Shown here piece by piece: positions 34,102 to 44,037 of a stretch of DNA of 64,000 nucleotides. The stretch covers positions 165,003 to 229,002 of the forward strand of contig NZ_FMXT01000004.1 in NCBI RefSeq assembly GCF_900104335.1, written 5' to 3'. How positions within the stretch are numbered: the stretch's first letter is position 1; every line of letters begins with the position of its first letter. The DNA is from Pseudobutyrivibrio sp. YE44. Its GTDB lineage: Bacteria > Bacillota > Clostridia > Lachnospirales > Lachnospiraceae. Under the pieces are notes generated by a model, which was not told the origin of the DNA, ran no database searches, and saw nothing but the letters and a program-made list of their open reading frames with translations. Made by a program: the position numbers and the translations under genes.

Positions 34102-36411
34102 TTAGCCTCTAGGTCTTTCTACATCGATAATAGATTCTACCTGCTTAATCTTTTCAACAAGAGATCTGAGCTGTTCCTTGCTTTGTGTACCAAACTTGAT
34201 GGTGATTGTAGCAACGCCCTGCTTGCTTGTCTTTGAATGGATTGAATCTATATCGATTTCTCTCTCGGTGAAAATACGAGTGATGTCAACCAGCAAACCT
34301 GTACGGTTGTTGCCGTAGATGTTGATTTCTGTAAGGTAAACGCCACCGCGCTTGCCATCTTCATCCCCATCTGTTGCCCACTCAGCTTCGATTAATCTTT
34401 CCTTTTCGAAATCAGGAAGATTGATCATGTTGATGCAATCTGTACGGTGAATAGAAACGCCTCGACCTCTGGTAACAAATCCAACGATTTCGTCTCCTGG
34501 CACTGGATTACAGCACTTTGAGAAACGAACAGAAACGTCGTAAAGTCCGCTAACAGTGATACCATTTTTAGACTTTGGCTTTATCTTATCTGAGCCACCT
34601 GCATGCTCTGCAAGAACATCCTCATCAGTAACCTTGACTGGATGATCCTTCTGCCATGCGGTAAACATTCTATTGATAACGGCACCTTCCTTGATGGCAC
34701 CCTGACCAATTGCAGCCAAAGTATCTTCCCAACTGTGGAAGCCGTATTTGTTCTTAATAAGCTCTTGGTATTTAGGCTTGTTGATGTCGCCTAGCTCAAC
34801 ACCCTTTTGCTTTGCAGAGTTAATGAGAAGTTCCTTGCCCTTGGCAATGTTTTCATCCTTAGACTGGGTGCGGAACCACTGATTAATCTTGTTCTTAGCC
34901 TGTGAGCTCTTTACAATATTGAGCCAATCACGGCTAGGACCATTTGTGTTCTGAGAGGTGACAATTTCGATACGGTCACCATTTTGAATCACATAATCAA
35001 TAGGAACCAGCTTGCCATTAACCTTTGCTCCAATCATTCTGTTACCAACTGCAGAATGGATTGAGTACGCAAAATCGATTGGTGTAGAACCATTTGGAAG
35101 GTTCTTAACATCACCAGATGGTGTAAAGCAAAATACTGTGTCAGAGAATAGGTTTAAATCTGACTTTAATAATGATGAAAATTCTTTATTGTCGGAGATT
35201 TCCTGCTGCCACTCAAGGATTTCACGAAGCCAAGAAAGTTTTTCCTCTTCGCCAACAACTGTGGAACCTTCGCCACTTTCCTTGTATTTCCAATGGGCAG
35301 CGATACCGTATTCACTGGTACGATGCATTTCGTATGTACGAATCTGAATCTCGAATGGGGCACCATTAGGTCCGATGACTGTGGTATGCAAAGACTGATA
35401 CATGTTAGGCTTTGGCATAGCTATATAGTCCTTGAAGCGACCTGGAATTGGAGTGTACATCTCGTGAATCACACCAAGGGCTGCGTAACAATCCTTAATA
35501 GAATCAACGATAATACGAACTGCAAATAAATCATATATTTGATCGATGGTCTTGTGTTGATTGACCATCTTTTTGTAAATGCTAAAGAAATGCTTTGCAC
35601 GGCCATAAACCTCTGCTTTGATTTCTGCAGCATCAATATGCTTTCTAACATCATCAACTAATGAGCTGATGTATTCTGTACGCTGGCTCTTTCTGAGGGC
35701 AATCTTTTCAACCAAATCATAGTATGCATCTGGCTCAAGATATTTCAAAGAAAGGTCATCCAGTTCGATTTTTACCTTGCTGATACCAAGACGCTGAGCC
35801 AAAGGCGCATAAATTTCCATGGTTTCACGAGCCTTTTCCTTTTGCTTCTCAGGAGCCATATATTTAAGGGTACGCATATTGTGAAGTCTATCGGCAAGCT
35901 TAATAAGGATAACTCTAATATCCTTTGCCATGGCAAGGAACATCTTTCGAAGGTTCTCTGCCTGAATCTCCACCTTATCTGCGTCATAATTCAGCTGACC
36001 TAATTTTGTGACACCATCAACAAGCTCTGCAACTTCTTCTGAGAACTCCTCTGCTATTTCTTCCTTGGTGCAGATGGTGTCTTCAACTACATCGTGAAGG
36101 AGACCTGCCACGATAGTTTCCTTATCAAGCTCTAAGTCTGCAAGAATGATGGCAACACAAAGAGGATGAATGATATATGGCTCACCAGACTTACGACACT
36201 GGCCCTCATGGGCATTTCTGGCAATCATATACCCCTTTTCAATCATGGAAATATCTGTGTTTGGGTGGTATTTGCGAACACGCTCAATAAGCTCACGATA
36301 GAGCTCGTCAGGATCTACGAAATCTTCTGTAGCGATGACACCACGGGTCATGAAGGCAGAGTTAGAATTCTGTTCTAGCTTTTCGATTTCTGCTTCGTTA
36401 TAAACAGCCAT
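34102..36411 (-). CDS. relA: Bifunctional (p)ppGpp synthetase/hydrolase
   Basis: This 769-residue stringent-response enzyme has the order HD hydrolase (HPLCVAIILADLELD, LLHDVVEDT), RelA/SpoT nucleotidyl transferase (RVKIEL-like core with YDLFAVRIIVD, YIAMPKPNMYQSLHTTVIGP), TGS (FCFTPSGDVKNLPNGSTPIDFAYSIH), zinc-finger/helical region (SKCCNPVPGDEIVGFVTRGRGVSIHRTDC) and a C-terminal ACT domain. The HD motif is intact, so both hydrolysis and synthesis are likely, as in Rel of Firmicutes. The start at 36411 has GGTGG 7 nt upstream; the longer frame begins 21 bases earlier without an RBS. It is followed by the MBL-fold gene. Confidence 0.95.
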   Translation of the reverse strand: MAVYNEAEIEKLEQNSNSAFMTRGVIATEDFVDPDELYRELIERVRKYHPNTDISMIEKGYMIARNAHEGQCRKSGEPYIIHPLCVAIILADLELDKETIVAGLLHDVVEDTICTKEEIAEEFSEEVAELVDGVTKLGQLNYDADKVEIQAENLRKMFLAMAKDIRVILIKLADRLHNMRTLKYMAPEKQKEKARETMEIYAPLAQRLGISKVKIELDDLSLKYLEPDAYYDLVEKIALRKSQRTEYISSLVDDVRKHIDAAEIKAEVYGRAKHFFSIYKKMVNQHKTIDQIYDLFAVRIIVDSIKDCYAALGVIHEMYTPIPGRFKDYIAMPKPNMYQSLHTTVIGPNGAPFEIQIRTYEMHRTSEYGIAAHWKYKESGEGSTVVGEEEKLSWLREILEWQQEISDNKEFSSLLKSDLNLFSDTVFCFTPSGDVKNLPNGSTPIDFAYSIHSAVGNRMIGAKVNGKLVPIDYVIQNGDRIEIVTSQNTNGPSRDWLNIVKSSQAKNKINQWFRTQSKDENIAKGKELLINSAKQKGVELGDINKPKYQELIKNKYGFHSWEDTLAAIGQGAIKEGAVINRMFTAWQKDHPVKVTDEDVLAEHAGGSDKIKPKSKNGITVSGLYDVSVRFSKCCNPVPGDEIVGFVTRGRGVSIHRTDCINMINLPDFEKERLIEAEWATDGDEDGKRGGVYLTEINIYGNNRTGLLVDITRIFTEREIDIDSIHSKTSKQGVATITIKFGTQSKEQLRSLVEKIKQVESIIDVERPRG

Positions 36412-36581
36412 GATATCACCACCTTTCCCCATAATTTAAAGATAAATAATTATATAATTTAACGGGCAAAAAAGCAATAATCTTTAAAGCGAAATTTCTT
36501 ATTATTATAGACTTTTTTTAGTTTTTTTGATAAAATATCACAGGTTTTTTAATAAGATAGTTTTCGAAAGGATTATTTTAA

Positions 36582-38222
36582 ATGATTCAAGCAAATAATG
36601 TCACTCTTCGTTTTGGCAAGAAAGCCCTTTTTGAAGAGGTTAATATCAAATTTACAGAAGGAAACTGCTACGGTATCATCGGTGCCAACGGTGCAGGTAA
36701 GTCTACATTCCTTAAGATTTTATCTGGCCAGCTTGAGCCTACCAGTGGTGAAATCACAATGAGCCCAGGCAACCGTCTTTCATTCTTAGAGCAGGATCAC
36801 TTCAAGTACGATGAATTCACAGCTCTTGATACAGTTATCATGGGTAATCAGCGTCTTTACGACATCATGAAAGAAAAAGACGCTATCTATATGAAGGAAG
36901 ATTTCTCTGACGAGGACGGTATCCGTGCAGCTGAGCTTGAGACAGAGTTCGCAGAGATGGATGGTTGGAACGCAGAGGCTGATGCTGCTACACTCCTTAA
37001 CGGACTTGGTGTAGACACAGAATACCACTACACACAGATGGCAGACCTTCCTGGTGCATTAAAGGTCAAGATTCTTCTTGCTCGTGCACTGTTCGGTTCA
37101 CCAGATGTACTTCTTCTTGATGAGCCTACTAACCACCTTGATTTAGATGCTATTGCATGGCTTGAAGAATTCCTTATTAACTTTGAGAACACAGTCATCG
37201 TTGTATCCCATGACCGTTACTTCCTTAATAAGGTATGTACACACACTGCAGATATTGATTACGGCAAGATTCAGCTTTACGCTGGTAACTACGACTTCTG
37301 GTATCAGTCTTCACAGCTTATTATCCAGCAGCGTAAGGAAGCCAACAAAAAGAAAGAAGAGCAGATTAAGGAATTACAGGAGTTCATCCAGAGATTCTCT
37401 GCTAACGCTTCAAAGTCTAAGCAGGCTACATCACGTAAGCGTGCCCTTGAAAAGATTCAGCTTGATGACATCCGTCCTTCAAGCCGTAAATATCCATACA
37501 TCGATTTCAGACCAGCTCGTGAAATCGGAAACGAGGTTCTTTCAGTTGAAAACCTTACAAAGACAATTGATGGTGAGTTAATCCTTGACCACCTTTCATT
37601 TAACGTTGGTCGTGAGGACAAGATTGCATTCGTTGGTTCAAACGAAAAGGCTAAGACAGTTCTCTTCCAGATTCTCGCAGGGGAGATGGAGCCAGACGAA
37701 GGAAGCTACAAGTGGGGTGTTACAACCTCTCAGTCATACTTCCCTAAGGACAACACAGAGATCTTCAGCACAGAGCTTCTCATTGTAGATTGGCTTACAC
37801 AGTTCTCTGAGATTAAGGATGCTACTTATGTACGTGGTTTCCTTGGACGTATGCTTTTCGCTGGTGATGACGGCGCAAAGAAGATGAAGGTATTATCCGG
37901 TGGTGAAAAGGTTCGTGTTCTTCTTTCACGTATGATGATTGAAAACTCAAACGTTCTTATGCTTGATGAGCCTACTGACCACCTTGACATGGAGTCAATC
38001 ACAGCACTTAACACAGGTCTCCAGAAGTTCTCAGGTGTAATCCTCTTCTCTTCTCGTGACCACGAAATTGTACAGACTACAGCAAACCGTATCATTGAAA
38101 TCCTTCCAAACGGAAGCATGATTGACAAGATGACCACCTACGATGAGTATCTTGATTCTGATGAGATGGCTCGTAAGCGTACAGTACTTGAGCTTTCTGA
38201 TGATGAGCTTGCAGATGACTAA
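36582..38222 (+). CDS. ABC-F family ATPase (YbiT-like) with a degenerate second Walker A
   Basis: This 546-residue soluble tandem-ATPase protein is of the ribosome-associated ABC-F class and has no membrane domain. The first nucleotide site has GANGAGKST, LLLDEPTNHLDLDAI and a modified signature LPGAL. The linker has the YbiT-like FSANASKSKQATSRKRALEKI. In the second site the signature LSGGEKVRVLLSR and LMLDEPTDHLDMES are intact, but Walker A reads VGSNEKAKT, lacking two of the usual glycines, and the H-loop is SSRDHE. It may therefore work asymmetrically. Probable role: translation or ribosome maintenance. It has its own terminator and stands divergent from relA. Confidence 0.88.
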   Translation: MIQANNVTLRFGKKALFEEVNIKFTEGNCYGIIGANGAGKSTFLKILSGQLEPTSGEITMSPGNRLSFLEQDHFKYDEFTALDTVIMGNQRLYDIMKEKDAIYMKEDFSDEDGIRAAELETEFAEMDGWNAEADAATLLNGLGVDTEYHYTQMADLPGALKVKILLARALFGSPDVLLLDEPTNHLDLDAIAWLEEFLINFENTVIVVSHDRYFLNKVCTHTADIDYGKIQLYAGNYDFWYQSSQLIIQQRKEANKKKEEQIKELQEFIQRFSANASKSKQATSRKRALEKIQLDDIRPSSRKYPYIDFRPAREIGNEVLSVENLTKTIDGELILDHLSFNVGREDKIAFVGSNEKAKTVLFQILAGEMEPDEGSYKWGVTTSQSYFPKDNTEIFSTELLIVDWLTQFSEIKDATYVRGFLGRMLFAGDDGAKKMKVLSGGEKVRVLLSRMMIENSNVLMLDEPTDHLDMESITALNTGLQKFSGVILFSSRDHEIVQTTANRIIEILPNGSMIDKMTTYDEYLDSDEMARKRTVLELSDDELADD

Positions 38223-38235
38223 TATTTGATTTTTG

Positions 38236-38264
38236 ACAGGTGTCCACCGGGCACCTGTTTTTTA
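38236..38264 (+). terminator. Terminator of the ABC-F gene
   Basis: ACAGGTG pairs with CACCTGT around a 9-nt loop and is followed by TTTTTATT, 14 nt after the stop codon. Confidence 0.85.
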
Positions 38265-38279
38265 TTGTCTTATATGCAT

Positions 38280-38307
38280 TAATAAAGGGCCTCCTGACGG
38301 AGACCCT
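38280..38307 (-). terminator. Terminator of the GH11-CE4 gene
   Basis: On the minus strand AGGGTCTCC pairs with GGAGGCCCT around a 4-nt loop and is followed by TTTATTAAT, about 45 nt after the stop codon. It faces the ABC-F terminator. Confidence 0.65.
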
Positions 38308-38350
38308 GTTTGTGGTTATATATCCCTTTATATATTTTATTTTCCTATAA

Positions 38351-40252
38351 TTACTTTACGTTAGACCAAATCTTATATTCTACGTCAGGATTTACACCCT
38401 TCTTTGCGAATAATTCGCTTACTGTAACAAAAGTGTAGCCCTGGCTCTGAAGACCTTCGATAATCTGAGGTAATGCCTCAACTGTCTTTGAATTACCCTG
38501 GAAGTCATGAAGAAGAATGATATCTCCATCCTTTGTGTTTGAAAGTACTGAGTTTACTCTCTGAGATACAGATGTGCTGTTCTCCCAATCATTGTGCATG
38601 CTTCCCTGGATAAATGGAAGGTCAATATTCTGATACATTGAGTTGTTAACAGAAATATAAGGTGGTCTGAAGAACTTTACATCAACACCAACAGTGTTCT
38701 TAATTGCTGAAGATGTCCAGTTAATCTGATTTTTGATATCATTTGCACTCATTCTTGTCATATCTTCATGGGTGTATGAATGACAAGCAAGTTCACAGCC
38801 CATGTTAACCTGACGCTGCATGATTGATCTTGTGTTAGAGTTTACATTCTGACCAATAAGGAAGAATGTTGCCTTAACATCATACTTATCAAGAACATCT
38901 AACACCTGGCTTGTTGTGCTTGTTGGACCATCATCAAAAGTGAGAGCTACCAACTTCTGGTTCTGCTGTACTGGTGCAGTCTGACCTGGCTGGCTATTGC
39001 TACCACTATTGTTTCCGCCATTATTTCCTGTATTACCTGTATTTGATGAGCCAGAGTTATTTCCTACACCAGCTCCATCAATTTTTAAATAATCAAGATT
39101 TGCATCCCACTTTCCATCGTCTGCTGTAACCACAAGCTCCACTGTCTGATTGCCCGTGCCATGGTTTACATTTTTGATGGTGTACTCTGCTGGATAGCTA
39201 CCTCCATAATAGAAGGTGCCCTTATACTGACCGCCGATTTTCAAATCCACACGAGCCATGTTGTTATTATTTGAACATCCTCTCAGTGTAAAATCATGGG
39301 TTCCATTTGCAAAGTACTGTGTATATTTCACAGAATCATTATTAGCATAAAGAGCAACACCATTGAATGGTGAAGAAATGTTGCCGGTATACTGGCCACC
39401 CTTTGTCATCTTCTCACACTCAACCTTTGTTCCTGTTGAAGTGGATGTTGATGGTGTGTTAGAGCCGCCTTGGTTACCGCCTTGATTTCCGCCTTGGTTT
39501 CCACCTTGATTTCCACCCTGGTTGCCACCCTGGTTGCCACCTTGGCTTCCACCATTAGATGAGCCGCCAATTGTCATTACATTTTTGTAAACATTGGCTT
39601 TACCACTACTCTGGTAACCTTCTACATTGAGGGCTGCTTCGTGAAGCTTACCCATCTTCATGCCCATGCGCTCCCAAGCCTTAAAGTGCTCTGTTACGCT
39701 AATGGTTCCGCTAGTTCTCTTTGTTGTACGTACACTAAAGTACTGTTTAAAGGTTGTTCTTCCAACGATAGATGGTTCGTTGATACGGTCTGCCTCATAT
39801 ACATCATAAGTACCGCCATCAACCGTAATCTGACCCTTACATGGAGTTCCTGGTGGACGCCATGAGCCCCAACTGTCTAAGATGTAATACTCAACCAATG
39901 GGTCTTTTGTCCAACCATATACACCAAGATAAGAATTTCCATTTGGCTGATAATCAGCTGCATAATCAAAGGTAATATTACCTATCTGCTGATATGTCTG
40001 AGTATCGTTGAATCTCTTTCCCTTTCTAAAAAGTGCATTTCCAATGTTGTTCCATGAACATTCAAACGTTCCCCCGGCGTTTAATGTCATGCTGGTATTA
40101 CCGTAATCTTTCCATAACTCATAATCATACCCATCATGGGTTTTTGATTCAGTGTCGTAAATGGTATTTGCTGCTTCTGCTGTCAAAGATGTTGACACCA
40201 AAGATGCAGTCATAACCACAGCCAACACTGCCGCAGTTAGCTTGTTTTTCAC
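38351..40252 (-). CDS. Secreted bifunctional xylanase-acetylxylan esterase (GH11-CBM36-CE4)
   Basis: This 633-residue secreted enzyme has a signal peptide (about 1-28, ending TSLTAEAA), a GH11 endo-xylanase domain (about 29-228; nucleophile Glu121 in [12 protein letters not shown], acid/base Glu208 in [10 protein letters not shown]), a Gly-Asn-Gln repeat linker, a calcium-dependent CBM36-like xylan-binding domain (about 275-395), a second Gly/Ser/Asn linker, and a CE4 polysaccharide deacetylase (about 430-620: [27 protein letters not shown]). It would cut xylan chains and remove acetyl groups outside the cell, supplying the importers of the locus at 1-22 kb. I start it at the GTG 40250-40252, with AGGAGG 6-7 nt upstream, since the signal peptide begins there. 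Similar multidomain enzymes are known from Pseudobutyrivibrio and Butyrivibrio. Confidence 0.93.
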   Translation of the reverse strand: MKNKLTAAVLAVVMTASLVSTSLTAEAANTIYDTESKTHDGYDYELWKDYGNTSMTLNAGGTFECSWNNIGNALFRKGKRFNDTQTYQQIGNITFDYAADYQPNGNSYLGVYGWTKDPLVEYYILDSWGSWRPPGTPCKGQITVDGGTYDVYEADRINEPSIVGRTTFKQYFSVRTTKRTSGTISVTEHFKAWERMGMKMGKLHEAALNVEGYQSSGKANVYKNVMTIGGSSNGGSQGGNQGGNQGGNQGGNQGGNQGGNQGGSNTPSTSTSTGTKVECEKMTKGGQYTGNISSPFNGVALYANNDSVKYTQYFANGTHDFTLRGCSNNNNMARVDLKIGGQYKGTFYYGGSYPAEYTIKNVNHGTGNQTVELVVTADDGKWDANLDYLKIDGAGVGNNSGSSNTGNTGNNGGNNSGSNSQPGQTAPVQQNQKLVALTFDDGPTSTTSQVLDVLDKYDVKATFFLIGQNVNSNTRSIMQRQVNMGCELACHSYTHEDMTRMSANDIKNQINWTSSAIKNTVGVDVKFFRPPYISVNNSMYQNIDLPFIQGSMHNDWENSTSVSQRVNSVLSNTKDGDIILLHDFQGNSKTVEALPQIIEGLQSQGYTFVTVSELFAKKGVNPDVEYKIWSNVK

Positions 40253-40455
40253 TAAAAACCTCCTCACTTTTTCATTTTTGTATATAACCACACTAAGATA
40301 TAGTAATTATTTCGTAACAATTCGTCAACAAAATTCTTGCTATTAAATAAAAAAAAGATGCCATAAGGGCTACATCGAAATGATGTAACTCTATTTTTAT
40401 AACCATTATTTCAGCAATATGTGTTAATATATTTTGAGATGGAGGAAACGATATA

Positions 40456-40971
40456 ATGAAAAAGAAATTTATAATTGCACTAATGCTTACTATGTCATTA
40501 TTCCTTGTGGGATGTGGTGCATCAAAAGAGGAAAGTTCTGATACAACTGAAACAGTTGAGACTAAAGAAACATCTGAGCCAGCAGAATCTGCAGAAACTG
40601 TAGAAGTATCTGAGACATCTGAAGCTACTGAGACAGTAGAAGTGACAGAAAACACTGATGATACAGCAAGTGATTCATCAGAAGTTATAACTGGCGAGCA
40701 GGCTTTAGCTGCAGTTCACAATTATTGCCTATCAGTTTTTCCAGAACTCAAGGAATATGAAGAGTCTGGGGATTACGGAATGTACTGGGATATAGCTTCA
40801 GAAGATGAAAACGAAATTGTAATCATCTACAGATCCTATACAGGAGCCATAGACCGCTATTATATTGATCCAAAAACTGGTGAGACCTACGTTACTGAAT
40901 TTGTTTCAGGTATCACTGATGGTGAAGAGAAAACTGGCGAAACCTTGAATATTAAAGACTATATAGAATAA
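40456..40971 (+). CDS. Small Thr/Glu-rich lipoprotein of unknown function
   Basis: This 171-residue lipoprotein has the signal MKKKFIIALMLTMSLFLVGCG (lipobox LVGC). Next is a low-complexity acidic tether (about 23-78) made of Glu, Thr, Ser and Val. A compact C-terminal domain of about 90 residues follows (ALAAVHNYCLSVFPELKEYE, YWDIASEDENEIVIIYRSYTGAIDRYYIDPKTGETYV), whose last part resembles a PepSY- or peptidase-propeptide-like strand pattern only loosely. The RBS GGAGG lies 11 nt upstream. It is the first of a series of lipoproteins on this stretch. No function is assigned. Confidence 0.8.
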   Translation: MKKKFIIALMLTMSLFLVGCGASKEESSDTTETVETKETSEPAESAETVEVSETSEATETVEVTENTDDTASDSSEVITGEQALAAVHNYCLSVFPELKEYEESGDYGMYWDIASEDENEIVIIYRSYTGAIDRYYIDPKTGETYVTEFVSGITDGEEKTGETLNIKDYIE

Positions 40972-40973
40972 TA

Positions 40974-41016
40974 AAAAAATGCACCGACATCATCATTTAA
41001 AGTCGGTGCATTTTTT
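40974..41016. terminator. Bidirectional terminator
   Basis: An A run, the stem GCACCGAC/GTCGGTGC extended by A-T pairs, and a T run serve the lipoprotein gene on the plus strand and the 147-residue protein gene on the minus strand, whose stop codon overlaps the T run. Confidence 0.85.
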
Positions 41017-41458
41017 ATAGCATCATATCCATTGCAGCCTGTCTCGAAAGCTCATTAGCAACATACACGATGCCATCTTCATCCACTACATAAGAACCTG
41101 AATCATTGGTATCAATTTGAAAGTGATAACCAACCTCATGGCCATCAACATTTACCTTCGTAAATTCTACGCCATCTATGATTTCTGTTCCCTCAATACG
41201 ATAATTTCCGGCAAAAGCGATACCATCTTTTTCAAACTCAACAAATTTACTCCCGTCAGCAGTTCTGAATATTGCAATATCCAAATCTACATCTTTATCT
41301 ATAACATATACTCCACCCATATAGATTAGTTTTTCTTCTGTAGCTTCAGAGTCCCCTTTTACTTGTGCATGCACAGTTCTCAGTTCCTCCCCAATAACTG
41401 TAACAGCTAAAACTAAAACAGCACATGCGAAAATCCTTCTCAAAAATAAATTTTTCAT
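41015..41458 (-). CDS. Small secreted protein of unknown function
   Basis: This 147-residue protein has a positively charged N-terminus and hydrophobic stretch (MKNLFLRRIFACAVLVLAVTVIG) followed by a probable signal-peptidase site near HAQ. The mature part is mostly predicted beta strand with an acidic character (VYVIDKDVDLDIAIF, GNYRIEGTEIIDGVEF). GAGGAG precedes the ATG. No conserved domain is recognised. It is transcribed convergently with the lipoprotein gene on its left and divergently from that at 41679. Confidence 0.72.
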   Translation of the reverse strand: MKNLFLRRIFACAVLVLAVTVIGEELRTVHAQVKGDSEATEEKLIYMGGVYVIDKDVDLDIAIFRTADGSKFVEFEKDGIAFAGNYRIEGTEIIDGVEFTKVNVDGHEVGYHFQIDTNDSGSYVVDEDGIVYVANELSRQAAMDMML

Positions 41459-41678
41459 ACTGCCAACTCCTCATTTACCCCAATACCGTTCGCTGACGAT
41501 GAAATAATATCAAAAGAAATATCACACTAGTATCACACATAATCAAATTTATGTTTAATAAACACCAGTTTTGCAACTAGTCATAATTATTCTCATTTAT
41601 TCGTGGCATATTTATTAATGTTTTGTTACAATATATTACGATGCGTTTAGCAACACATTAACTAAGGAGAATGATGTA

Positions 41679-42947
41679 ATGAAGAAAAACTTAATAGCAA
41701 GCCTTTTAGCTATGACTATGGTGGCATCTATGTTCACTGGTTGTGGCAAGGGCTCAGAGGATTCAGCAAGTAAGGCTGACACTAGTACCACTGCTGAAGA
41801 ATCAAAAGAAAAAAAATCTGACAGCAAGTTAGATGATTCAAAGGGCCGCGTGGTTGGCAAAGATTCTAAATGGGATGGAGTCTTCACTGACAGCGACGGC
41901 AGAAGATTTTGGGCTGGAATGACCATCAATGAAATCGTTGAACAGGGATGTTTAGTAAGCCCTAACTATTTCTCAGATGATCACGAAGTAATCAAAAATT
42001 CAATAACAGAAATGTCTATTCCACCACTTTCAGATAGTGAAAACTTCGGAAGCGGCTACGATTGCTTAGAGGTATGGAACGTAGACGGCGATGACTTTTC
42101 TACAAACGATTTTGATGAGCATCTATGGTATTACAATCCATATCCATACGCTGTTTCCTTTGGAGAGTGTAAGGTTGGAGCTATTATTGCCGGTCTTGAT
42201 GACATTGAAAATTCAGATTCTTGGGATAAGGATGGGGATGAGAAAATCTCTGCAGAAGAATTAGAGGCGGTATTTGATATTGCTCCTATTACAAATGAAT
42301 ACGAAACACATATTTATCCATTTGAAGGCTTTGCCGTTGATTTTAATGTGGATAATGGTCATGTAATGCGCTCTCCAATTCAAGCTGATGCCTATGATGC
42401 GCACCCTTCACACGCTAAAGAATTAGCTGATTATGTGAAGCCTTTCACCCATGAATATGAGTCGGAAACTCTTGATAATTCACTTGATTCATATACCTTC
42501 AAGATGGCCTTAGATGAATACACAATTGATTTATCATTCTTTGAAAGTATCGAAGAAATTACCAGAAGCTATTTAAAGGAATCAGATTACACTAAAAATA
42601 TCACCATAAAAGGAAACACCGTAGATGGTGACTATGTAACTGTAACCCTTGAACATGGCGATGAAAACATATATGGCTATGATATGGAAACATATGCTAA
42701 AAAGAATTACCTTGATAGCGAAAAGGTTGGAAGCGAAACCCTCTATTGCAATAATGGAGCCTATAACTCTGTATCAAAATTTGCCAATGGTACAATCAAG
42801 CTGGAGGTAAGCGTTGAGGGAGTACCTGATGCTGCTCATACTCTTGAGGTTACACATAAAGTAGAAAGTGTCATTACAGCAAAGGGCCAGGCTCCTGCAG
42901 CAAGCGAAGACACTTCAGCAGACCCAGCTGCTGAAACAGAAAATTAG
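41679..42947 (+). CDS. Lipoprotein with an EF-hand-like calcium motif
   Basis: This 422-residue lipoprotein has signal MKKNLIASLLAMTMVASMFTGCGKG (lipobox FTGC), a charged tether, and a body without a recognised family. A short DKDGDEKISAEELEA loop near residues 186-200 has the spacing of an EF-hand or dockerin-type calcium loop. The tail is Ala/Glu/Asp-rich. AAGGAG precedes the ATG. The following lipoprotein gene begins 22 nt after its stop, so they are co-transcribed. Their role may be at the cell surface, but this is unknown. Confidence 0.78.
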   Translation: MKKNLIASLLAMTMVASMFTGCGKGSEDSASKADTSTTAEESKEKKSDSKLDDSKGRVVGKDSKWDGVFTDSDGRRFWAGMTINEIVEQGCLVSPNYFSDDHEVIKNSITEMSIPPLSDSENFGSGYDCLEVWNVDGDDFSTNDFDEHLWYYNPYPYAVSFGECKVGAIIAGLDDIENSDSWDKDGDEKISAEELEAVFDIAPITNEYETHIYPFEGFAVDFNVDNGHVMRSPIQADAYDAHPSHAKELADYVKPFTHEYESETLDNSLDSYTFKMALDEYTIDLSFFESIEEITRSYLKESDYTKNITIKGNTVDGDYVTVTLEHGDENIYGYDMETYAKKNYLDSEKVGSETLYCNNGAYNSVSKFANGTIKLEVSVEGVPDAAHTLEVTHKVESVITAKGQAPAASEDTSADPAAETEN

Positions 42948-42969
42948 AGAGATATTTGGAGAATAATTA

Positions 42970-43944
42970 ATGAAAAAAACAAGATTAATAGCTTTAGGCA
43001 CTGCGGCACTGCTTTTAGTTGGATGTGGAAGTGGCAACAAAACAAGTGTTACTTCTAAGGAGGTTGCCGCTCCTGAAAAAGAGGTAAGTGATATCAACGT
43101 TGTATCTGCTGAGGAATTCGACGCAGCATATCCAGGCGCTGTTATTTTACCTGAGGGAGTTGAAGACGTTGTCTACACTTTAAACACCTCTGACAACCCA
43201 ATTTCTGAGGTTACCTTCAAGGCTGATGGTGTTGACTACACTTTAAAGATTAAGCAGACTGATGATTACAATGAAGACATCACAGGACTTGATAAATCAA
43301 AGGAAGTTAGTTTTGATATGGATACCTACACTGGTCCATTTTTGGATTTAAATTTCCAGTTTTGGGTTGATGATAAAACATACCAAGACGGCGACACAAC
43401 CTATAAGGTTTCTCCATGGCATGGTCACGTAAACGGAATCCACTACGACTACGCTCTTATTGTTTCAGGCACTGATTTAGATGGTTTCGATATTACAACA
43501 ATGGTAAATAAAATTCATGACTGCTACTTAGCCTATGTTACAAAACAGGGTAATGATGCAGTATACAACCCATCGGAGTTTCCTGACGGTACTTATTTTT
43601 CTGATGTTACTATGATTAAGAATATCACTATTGACGGTGACATCCTTACAGTTGAGTACGACAGATTATACCCTCGTGGAGTTGAGGTTCCTGGTGTAAT
43701 CTACGGCACAGGCGACACACCATTTATTTATAATTCTACAATTTCAGGAAACGTAAGTGAAATCGAATGTGTATTTAAGGATTTGACTGGTTATAATGAT
43801 GATGGCAGTTTTATCTTTGAAGAAAGAAGTTACTCTCTTGATAAAATCACACATTATACCTTTGGAGATAAAGGTGAGGGCAGCCCTACCGAATTAACCT
43901 TTGACCTTGTTGGCGGTAAGATAACCAAGGTAACCGTATACTAA
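42970..43944 (+). CDS. Lipoprotein of unknown function
   Basis: This 324-residue lipoprotein has the short signal MKKTRLIALGTAALLLVGCGSG (lipobox LVGC). The mature region is largely beta strand (VVYTLNTSDNPISEVTFKADGVDYTL and DTPFIYNSTISGNVSEIE are split across strands). It includes an aromatic-rich stretch and the segment SPWHGHVNGIHYDYALIV, reminiscent of a small beta-barrel. No family is recognised. It is preceded by GGAG and follows the 422-residue lipoprotein gene by 22 nt. A bidirectional terminator follows. Confidence 0.78.
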   Translation: MKKTRLIALGTAALLLVGCGSGNKTSVTSKEVAAPEKEVSDINVVSAEEFDAAYPGAVILPEGVEDVVYTLNTSDNPISEVTFKADGVDYTLKIKQTDDYNEDITGLDKSKEVSFDMDTYTGPFLDLNFQFWVDDKTYQDGDTTYKVSPWHGHVNGIHYDYALIVSGTDLDGFDITTMVNKIHDCYLAYVTKQGNDAVYNPSEFPDGTYFSDVTMIKNITIDGDILTVEYDRLYPRGVEVPGVIYGTGDTPFIYNSTISGNVSEIECVFKDLTGYNDDGSFIFEERSYSLDKITHYTFGDKGEGSPTELTFDLVGGKITKVTVY

Positions 43945-43993
43945 AATATACCACGATTGCTTATATAACTTATAGACACTCGACCTAATACAC

Positions 43994-44026
43994 AAAAACG
44001 CAGAGCTTAATGCCCTGCGTTTTTTA
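43994..44026. terminator. Bidirectional terminator
   Basis: AAAAACGCAG pairs with CTGCGTTTTT around an 11-nt loop. It lies between the convergent lipoprotein gene (stop 43944) and the large membrane-protein gene (stop 44038). Confidence 0.85.
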
Positions 44027-44037
44027 TTATTCGTTTC

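Noticed and set aside
39465..39550. Tandem 12-bp repeats that could look like a CRISPR or satellite array
   Set aside because: They are in frame inside the GH11-CE4 gene and encode the Gly-Gly-Asn-Gln linker.
41518..41530. Additional GntR operator (CACTAGTATCAC)
   Set aside because: It matches only the ACTAGTAT half and lacks the inverted arm.
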